A stretch of DNA of 64,000 nt from Siphonodentalium dalli (lineage: Eukaryota > Mollusca > Scaphopoda > Gadilida > Siphonodentaliidae). Below, piece by piece: positions 57,912 through 64,000 of this stretch. Numbering within the stretch: the first letter of the stretch is position 1; the number at the start of each line of letters is the position of its first letter. The stretch spans positions 43,973,835-44,037,834 of the forward strand of contig CP136066.1 in assembly GCA_032622095.1 (NCBI GenBank). Direction: 5' to 3'. A program made the position numbers and the translations under genes. The notes beneath the pieces were generated by a model. The model worked only from the letters and a program-made list of their open reading frames with translations, had not been told where the DNA came from and made no database searches.

Positions 57912-59540
57912 CGGTGAAGTTTAAAGCTTGACTGTCACATATGCATAACGTGGTCAATACAGTATACACATTCCGGTAATAAGTTTGGCCATGAATTGAT
58001 GTACGGTCTCTCAATTCTCATTCAGTCATTGCCATTGCCATTGGCGTTGGAATTTGGGTCGGGAGGTGGGTGGAGGGCTCGTTGGCTCAGACGTAATTAA
58101 CTTATTAAGTAGTCATAAACTATGACGATACAATAATCACAACCCAAAGGTTGTTTTACGGTTCGTAAGCGACGCAAGTATAGTTGTGACGTCACTAATT
58201 TCTATACTCCATCAACCGGAAACCCCAGTGGCGGTGGACTCGTTCCTAGCGCTCAGCCTCCACTACGCTAAGGCGGAAGCGTTACGTTGTGGAGTTGGAC
58301 GGAACAGTGAGCGGAGTGTCTGAGCCAGGTACGAGACTCACAACCATGCACTGAGACACCAGAATTAATGTTTCCTAGCTTGTAAAATGTAAGAAACTGT
58401 TGTAAGTTGTATAACTTATGATTCTGCAGATCCACTACGGCATCCTTGTAAACAAATTCATCCTCTGGGGACCTCATTCTGCATGGTCTCATCTGCTATG
58501 GGAGACAAAGACTCAAATTTAAGTTCCCAGATGGTGAAGGTGATGATGTGCACCCATTGGGCACCTCGATCATGCATTGTGTCGTCCGTCTGCCAATTTG
58601 TTGATACATCATAATCATATTACATGTATAGAGAAACAAAACTAAAAAACTTGTTAATTTGATAAGGCCAAAAAAAAGAAGATAGTATGTTAGTGGGAGA
58701 CCATAATTAAGTAATTGCAGCTCTTCTAACACTCATCTTTTTACCTACCGGTAGTCCAAAATTTAATGTACAGTCCAACTTTCCCCACCACTGCCCTGGC
58801 AACGGAGCTTTTGCTTCAAGTCCGTAAAGGAAGAATATGATGCAAGACACGACCAAACCGCGATGTTCCCCGGACAATACATATACTAGTGCGTCACCCT
58901 GACATACATTTCACCTTCCTTTTCCAAAAAAGAGACATTTATCGAGCATTTTTGGCGAGCAAGTGAACAATATTTAAACATTCGGGTGTGTTCGACTTCT
59001 GGTCACACCGTGCTCAGTATCGTGGGGCAAATAATTTATGTCAATGAATGGTACACATACATATTATATGTTCAAATTCATAAAAAAAAAACATACTAAA
59101 TCAGGATATAAATATAGGCGATCATGCCAGGCTAGCCTTTATTTGTTCTAAAATAGTGTGTTAGGGAAATTGTAGAACCGTTATTTCATAATATTTACAT
59201 ACTAAGTGTGATTATCACTAAAGCCAGCATTCCGATTGGTCGGCGCCCACGTGGCTAGTTGCAATTATTTCTCGGTGAACGCGCAAGAGGTCATAATTGC
59301 AGCCTCATAATTACATCGACGCGTCATTGGTTTTGGAAAGACGAACGCGTAATGTTTTGGGCGCATTTGGACTCGCGCAGGATTGACTTAATAAATCATC
59401 GGGTTTCAATATAAAGAGAAATTGTTCCTGTTAACTTTTGCCAAGGGTGTTATGGGATATTTTGGGCTGGTTTTGTCACGATACACTTTTCGATTTAAAT
59501 ACATTTACAAAAGTGGCTTTTTCGCTAAATGTATATAAAA
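57912..59540. other. No gene confirmed; CG-richer patch at 58140-58330
   Basis: The patch has a TGACGTCA (58192), 'CCTCCACTACGCTAAGGCGG' and moderate CpG density. It could be a promoter or 5' exon, but nothing fixes a start. 'CCTCTGGGGACCTCATTCTG' at 58461 is a relic of the 5783/61217 element family. Confidence 0.35.
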
Positions 59541-59545
59541 TATAA

Positions 59546-59700
59546 GGATTAATTGTCATGTGGACTGTTTTTATGGAGATGTAACTGCGAGGTGAGTGGT
59601 CATAACTTGTATGTAAAACCCTTTGGGTTTTACACAAGTTATGACCACTCACCTCGCGGTTACATCTCCATAAAAACAGTCCACATGACAGTTAATCCTT
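59546..59700. repeat. 155-bp near-perfect palindrome
   Basis: AAGGATTAATTGTCATGTGG through GTGAGTGGTCATAACTTGT is mirrored around the centre AAAACCCTTTGGGTTTT. There are only about five mismatches between arms. The open frame across it is not a gene. It is a recent foldback insertion or a palindromic MITE. Confidence 0.88.
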
Positions 59701-59709
59701 ATATGGTGG

Positions 59710-60690
59710 TGTATGATATGCGGCCAATCAAAATTGTTCTGGGACTGATACACAACCTGCTAGACTACTGAATCATACTGATTGACTGAATAGCGATAAC
59801 AACATTCACTAAACCTACTTGGGGGCTAAGTATAATTCAATTCAACAAAGAATACCATAAAACACATCCTGATCTCCCATAAGTTGAATGAAAATACCAC
59901 ATTGAACTCATTTACAATGATAATGTGATATATGTCATTTAATTTATAGCCATTTTGGCAGCCATCTCACATCAAAAGCCATGAAATATATATAACAAAG
60001 GATGAACCACTCACAATTACATGTTTTCATTCAAATTATATCATTAGGTAACCTTTTTGCAGGAGTTTCTAGGTTACTGATCCAATACCCTTTAATTGAT
60101 GGTTTCCTCAACATCTTGGCTATTGTGTAAATGTCTGTTTTTCATTCTATGACCAATATATTCCATCAAAAAACCTTGTTAAGCACTCAAGAGTTGAAGC
60201 ACAAAGATGAAAATAATTCTATAGGTAGCACAATTTTAATCATTCTTGACTTTGCTAATTTTTTGAAAATTTTGAAGTTGGCCATTTTGGATTTTCAGGG
60301 TCAAGAGCTCCTTGAAGGTAAATCCCGTCATATAATGCTATATAAATATCAGATATGATATCTGTATGTGGCACTGATGCATATAGGTCAATAATTCTAA
60401 TTGGGCGATAAACTTTGAGATAAATGTGCTGAACCCCAAAATTGGGGTTCAGGCCCTTAAAAATGGAATTTGGGCCCCTTTTATAAAAAATCGGTCGGTA
60501 CCACTGAATTACTCATCGAAAAGTACTCAGTATCAAACAGAAAGTGGTTGGATATTCCCTAAAGAGCCCAGTTGTGAGACCGACTAGATTAAATGTTATT
60601 CATCAGAGTTATAGTTGAAGCATGCCAAAACATTTGACATAACATTTAAGTCTTTAACTGATATATTCTTGTGCCACAATATATAATTTC
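59710..60690. other. Dispersed-repeat-like, no gene
   Basis: It has 'TTTTGGCAGCCATCTCACAT'-type words like those in the 18278 element, but no clear ends. The 75-aa frame at 60131-60358 is unsupported. Confidence 0.3.
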
Positions 60691-60694
60691 TTGT

Positions 60695-61155
60695 TTAACC
60701 CTTTCAGTGCCAGGTCCGATTTTTGTATCAACCCATTTACCCTGTGCCAATACATTCTCTTATATATGCGAGTCGACCATAGGTCGCCTCGCATATATAA
60801 GAGAATGCATTGGCCTAACAATTTTTAATCATTTGTTATTATTTTTTACAATTTTGATAATTTTTTCTTTTATTCTTTAACAGACTTATTTTGTAGGTTT
60901 AGTGCCAGGGAATCTTACGTTTTTCATGAGCATCAAAATTATTACTATGAATACTTGGTGATAGTTTTGAGTTATAACATGCCCCTAAGGTTTTATCCAG
61001 TTTGTTTTTAAATTCGCTATGGCATGCTTAAGCATACCCAAAAAAAATTCAACCCAAAACAATCTAAAAAACAATTTTTTAAATTTTTTTAGATCCGATT
61101 TTACAGACCGTAAATTAGGGCCGATGAGATCGGCCCCTGGCACTGAAAGGGTTAA
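60695..61155. mobile_element. TTAA-flanked piggyBac-like element holding one R3 hairpin
   Basis: TTAACCCTTTCAGTGCCAGG at the left is mirrored by its complement ending TTAA at 61155. A single R3 hairpin (CCCTGTGCCAATACATTC to its return arm) occupies 60739-60815. A left-end relic of this element (CATTTCAGTGCCAAGTCC) lies at 35698. Confidence 0.85.
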
Positions 61156-61216
61156 TTATGATTGAAATTTTTTTAAATTTTATTTTTAAATTAATAACAC
61201 TCACATCACTCTGGGC

Positions 61217-61448
61217 CAAGCCTGAGTTTAGTGTGTCTGTCATCAAGTCTGAGTTTAGTGTGTCTGTCATTTGCAGAATGGTTGAAATTTGATAATGAAG
61301 AAACTTTCCAGAAAAGATGAGGCCTAAGCAGAATGAGGTCCCTAGAGGGTGAATTTAGTGATGCTAGCCTGCTATGCAGGGTAGCGTCACTAAATTCACC
61401 CTCTGAGGTCATCATTCTGCAAATGACAGGCACACTAAACTCAGGCTT
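61217..61448. mobile_element. Second copy of the CAAGCCTG double-ended hairpin element
   Basis: CAAGCCTGAGTTTAGTGTGT at the left (duplicated once internally) is mirrored by ACACTAAACTCAGGCTTG at the right. One hairpin of the GAATGAGGTCCC type lies at 61329-61420. Flanking bases show no 8-base duplication. Confidence 0.7.
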
Positions 61449-61578
61449 GTCCAAACACCTGGATTCTTTACACAAGAACTATGAAAGAAGAAGAGAACCC
61501 CGGAAAAATTGTTCAGAAGAAAATAATTTATATTAAAATTCAGTTTGCTCCAGAATTCTTGTATTTTTTCCAGGTGTC

Positions 61579-61750
61579 TTGTAGACTACATTGAGGAATA
61601 ACGTAAACCCAATATGGGTTTCTTGTAGACCGGATTCAGGAATATCGTAAACCTAATCCGGGTATTTTGTAGACCAGATTCAGGAATATCGTAAACCCAA
61701 TATGGGTTTCTTGTAGACATCTGGATTTGTTGGGATGCTCAGGGTGGAGA
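61579..61750. repeat. 44-bp tandem repeat, about 3.5 units
   Basis: TTGTAGAC begins units at 61579, 61623, 61667 and 61711, exactly 44 bases apart. Each continues 'CGGATTCAGGAATATCGTAA' and 'ACCCAATATGGGTTTC'. Confidence 0.9.
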
Positions 61751-61997
61751 ATGTTATGTGTTCCTATTCTGTTTCTCGTTTATACATGTATTAATATATC
61801 AATGGTTATATAATTAATATCTACATTGGAAGGCTTAGTTTGAAAGTCTGAGATTGAACTAATTTAGTATTTATTGTCATTGGGTAAAGTTGTTCCTGTG
61901 AATGCCTCAAAAAATTCCTTCATGAATCGGAGTTACTGAGTATCCTCAAATATTTCACAATAAAACCAAACTTGTGGAGTTATTGTTTTTTTCTTGG

Positions 61998-62260
61998 AAA
62001 CTAATTATGAGGCCCCCACCCCCCTTTTTCGTACGCCGTATTCCATGCCCTGTTATGAGGTACGCGTATTCCGGCCCCTCTGTTAGGAGGTATTCGGTAT
62101 TCCAAATATACCGGTATTCGTACGCCGACCTTCCAAAAAATGAAGTTTTCATTTATTTTTATGTATTCCATATGGCTGTTAACTGGTATTCCGTATTCCA
62201 CCCTCTGTATTAAGTGGTATTCCGTATTCCATGGGGGGTGGGGGTGGGGGCCTCAATTAT
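61998..62260. repeat. GAATACGG-type dispersed repeat, copy 2 (inverted to 31610)
   Basis: It contains 'CGTACGCCGTATTCCATGCC', 'GGTATTCGGTATTCC' and 'ACCGGTATTCGTACGCC', and ends in a second TATTCCGTATTCC stretch before a G-run. The bracketing C-run and G-run lie beside the CCTCAT words seen in copy 1. Confidence 0.7.
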
Positions 62261-62298
62261 CCTTTCCATGACTGGAGCTTCCTGAAATTTTGCGAAAA

Positions 62299-62459
62299 CC
62301 CTGTGCCAATGCATTCTCTTAAATATGCGAGTCTCCCATAAGGAGCCTCACATATATAAGAGAATACATTGTCCTTGACCTTGTAAGCCAGTGCATTCTC
62401 TTATATATGTGAGGCTCCCTATGGGAGACTTACATATATAAGAGAATACACTGGCACAG
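62299..62459. mobile_element. Double-hairpin element family R3, minimal copy
   Basis: Two ~75-base hairpins of the CCAATGCATTCTCTTA type are separated by only about 16 bases (CTTGACCTTGTAAGCC). The loops have changed to GTCTCCCATAAGGAGCC-type sequence, with matching changes in both arms. Confidence 0.8.
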
Positions 62460-62669
62460 TATCGTTAATGCTGCACCAGCGCAGCTTCCATCATAAAAGG
62501 GTTAACTATAATCTTTTAATACTTATGGAATCTATTTCATTTTATTATGGATGCTTTCCAGTGAGGTATAATAATAATTTTGAACCATTTTGAGACATTC
62601 AAACTTGGTCAATCCTTTTAATGGGAATCAATCTTTGAATTCTACAATATTTATTTTCTTTCTTCACAG

Positions 62670-62760
62670 AAGGTGCGATGGCAGCGACCGACGTATCCCA
62701 AAAAGGATTGCTCACAAGGAAACACGAATGGGAATCCACCACGAAGAAGGCATCCAACAG
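62670..62760 (+). CDS. Beta-spectrin, internal exon encoding the start of the PH domain
   Basis: The exon is bounded by a pyrimidine-rich acceptor (TTTTCTTTCTTCACAG ending 62669) and a strong donor (CAACAG|GTAAGA). Read with ATG at 62678 in frame, it encodes 'GAMAATDVSQKGLLTRKHEW' then 'ESTTKKASNR'. This matches the opening beta-strands of the beta-spectrin PH domain, where 'G(F/L).(T/N)RKHEW....KKAS(N/S)RSW' is highly conserved from insects to mammals. Beta-spectrin cross-links actin under the plasma membrane, and its PH domain binds phosphoinositides. The phases (two bases of a split codon at the start, AG of an Arg codon at the end) fit interruption just before the conserved 'SW'. No neighbouring exons are visible. 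The upstream intron must exceed several kb or start outside recognisable sequence. A longer open frame in another phase over this exon is not the coding one. Confidence 0.88.
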
Positions 62761-64000
62761 GTAAGATACTGTCATACACTCAACAGGTAAGATACTGTCA
62801 TACACTCAACAGGTAATACACTGTCATGTACGCAACAGGTAAGATACTGTCATACACTCAACAGGTAAGATACTGTCATACACTCAACAGGTAATACACT
62901 GTCATACACTCAACAGGTAAGATACTGTCATACACTCAACAGGTAATACACTGTCATACACTCAACAGGTAATACACTGTCATGCACGCAACAGGTAAGA
63001 TACTGTCATACACTCAACAGGTAAGATACTGTCATGCACGCAACAGGTAAGATACTGTCATACACTCAACAGGTAATACACTGTCATACACTCAACAGGT
63101 AAAACACTGTCATGCACGCAACAGGTAAGATACTGTCATACACTCAACATGTAATACACTGTCATACACTCAACAGGTAATACACTGTCATGCATGCAAC
63201 AGGTAAGATACTGTCATATAAACTCAACAGGTAATACACTGTCATGCACGCAACAGGTAAGATACTGTCATACACTCAACAGGTAATACACTGTCTTGCA
63301 CTCAACAGGTAAGATACTGTCATATAAACTCAACAGGTAATACACTGTCATGCACGCAACAGGTAAGCTACTGTCATATAAACTCAACAGGTAATACACT
63401 GTCATGCACGCAACAGGTAAGATACTGTCATACACTCAACAGGTAATACACTGTCTTGCACTCAACAGGTAAGATACTGTCATATAAACTCAACAGGTAA
63501 TACACTGTCATGCTCTCAACAGGTAAGACACTGTCATGCACTCAACAGGTAATACACTGTCATGCACTCAACAGGTGAGATACTGTCATATAAACTCAAC
63601 AGGTAATACACTGTCATGCAATCAACAGGTAAGATACTGTCATATAAACTCAACAGGTAAGATATTGTCATGCACTCAACAGGTAATACACTGTCATACA
63701 CTCAACAGGTAATACACTGGCATGCACTCAACATGAAAGATACTGTCATGCACTCAACAGGTTAGATACTGTCATGCACTCAACAGGTAAGATACTGTCA
63801 TGCACTCAACAGGTAAGATACTGTCATGCACTCAACAGGTAAGATACTGTCATGCACTCAACAGGTAAGACACTGTCATATACATTCAACAGGTAATACA
63901 CTGTCATACACTCAACAGGTAATACACTGTCATGCACTCAACAGGTAATACACTGTCATGCACTCAACAGGTGAGATACTGTCATATAAACTCAACAGGT
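62761..64000. repeat. 26/28-bp intronic minisatellite repeating a splice-donor-like sequence
   Basis: The array starts exactly at the donor of the spectrin exon and runs off the window, about 47 units. The main forms are GTAAGATACTGTCATACACT and GTAATACACTGTCATGCACT, each followed by CAACAG. A 28-base form contains CATATAAACTC. Every unit boundary reads CAACAG|GTAAG or CAACAG|GTAAT, like the true exon end. The two forms alternate irregularly. Confidence 0.95.

Noticed and set aside
62590-62790. 66-aa frame over the spectrin exon
   Set aside because: Wrong phase; the conserved PH-domain residues appear only in the frame containing ATG 62678, bounded by splice sites.
62761-64000. CRISPR-like regular repeats
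   Set aside because: Units are contiguous with no unique spacers, and the sequence is eukaryotic and intronic.

Overview
The window looks like nuclear DNA of a lophotrochozoan invertebrate, most likely a mollusc. It is AT-rich, intron-bearing and gene-poor. It is packed with short non-autonomous DNA transposons, foldbacks and satellites, including the 'GACGGACGG' and 'cataactc-gtttccgaccgata' repeat types I associate with bivalves. The organism call is inference. Almost none of the longer open frames are genes; most lie inside repeats.

Host genes. (1) 44832-46834 (+) holds the last four exons of a KptA/Tpt1-type RNA 2'-phosphotransferase-like protein. All junctions are GT-AG and in phase, and the reading frame ends in TAA. 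The 5' exons were not found. (2) 62670-62760 (+) is one internal exon of a beta-spectrin gene encoding the start of its PH domain. Its 5' splice site runs directly into a 26-bp minisatellite that repeats a donor-like CAG|GTAAGA sequence to the end of the window. (3) 48910-49446 (-) is an unrecognised 178-aa ORF with a good start context. (4) 43689-43761 (+) folds as a tRNA-Val(UAC)-like cloverleaf with an oversized anticodon loop. Weaker coding candidates lie at 37300-37563, 35505-35613, 14555-14629 and 50795-50860.

Transposon genes. 23176-24935 carries two ORFs of a decayed Helitron-like element: a C76/UL36-like cysteine protease (deubiquitinase) ORF and a cysteine-rich DUF6570-like ORF. A PIF/Harbinger transposase scrap follows. 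A Ty3/Gypsy-type Gag fragment lies at 39798-40400 (-), and a frameshifted LINE reverse-transcriptase C-terminus at 32319-32566 (+).

Non-coding layout. 1-1096: a 12-bp satellite of 91 units without an indel. 4-31 kb: copies of one ~1-kb dispersed repeat (4074, 9885, 15517, 28843), one split by a 1.6-kb insertion with an 8-bp target duplication. TTAA-flanked piggyBac-like elements lie at 14724, 16536, 42921 and 60695. TA-flanked elements with CAGT ends lie at 12941, 30134, 35257, 40907 and 50965. hAT-like elements with 8-bp duplications lie at 5783 and 33988. A 3.55-kb TIR element spans 18278-21833, a 5.7-kb one 50965-56645, and a GTTTCGTACC-rimmed element with a 9-bp duplication lies at 56910-57902. 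Large tandem arrays sit at 38395, 42025, 47045, 51232, 54617, 61579 and 62761. Several elements are built from terminal hairpins that are themselves inverted copies of one another.

The window holds two or three partial cellular genes in a dense, nested transposon landscape. No operon-like arrangement or prokaryotic system is present. All family assignments were made by eye from motifs.
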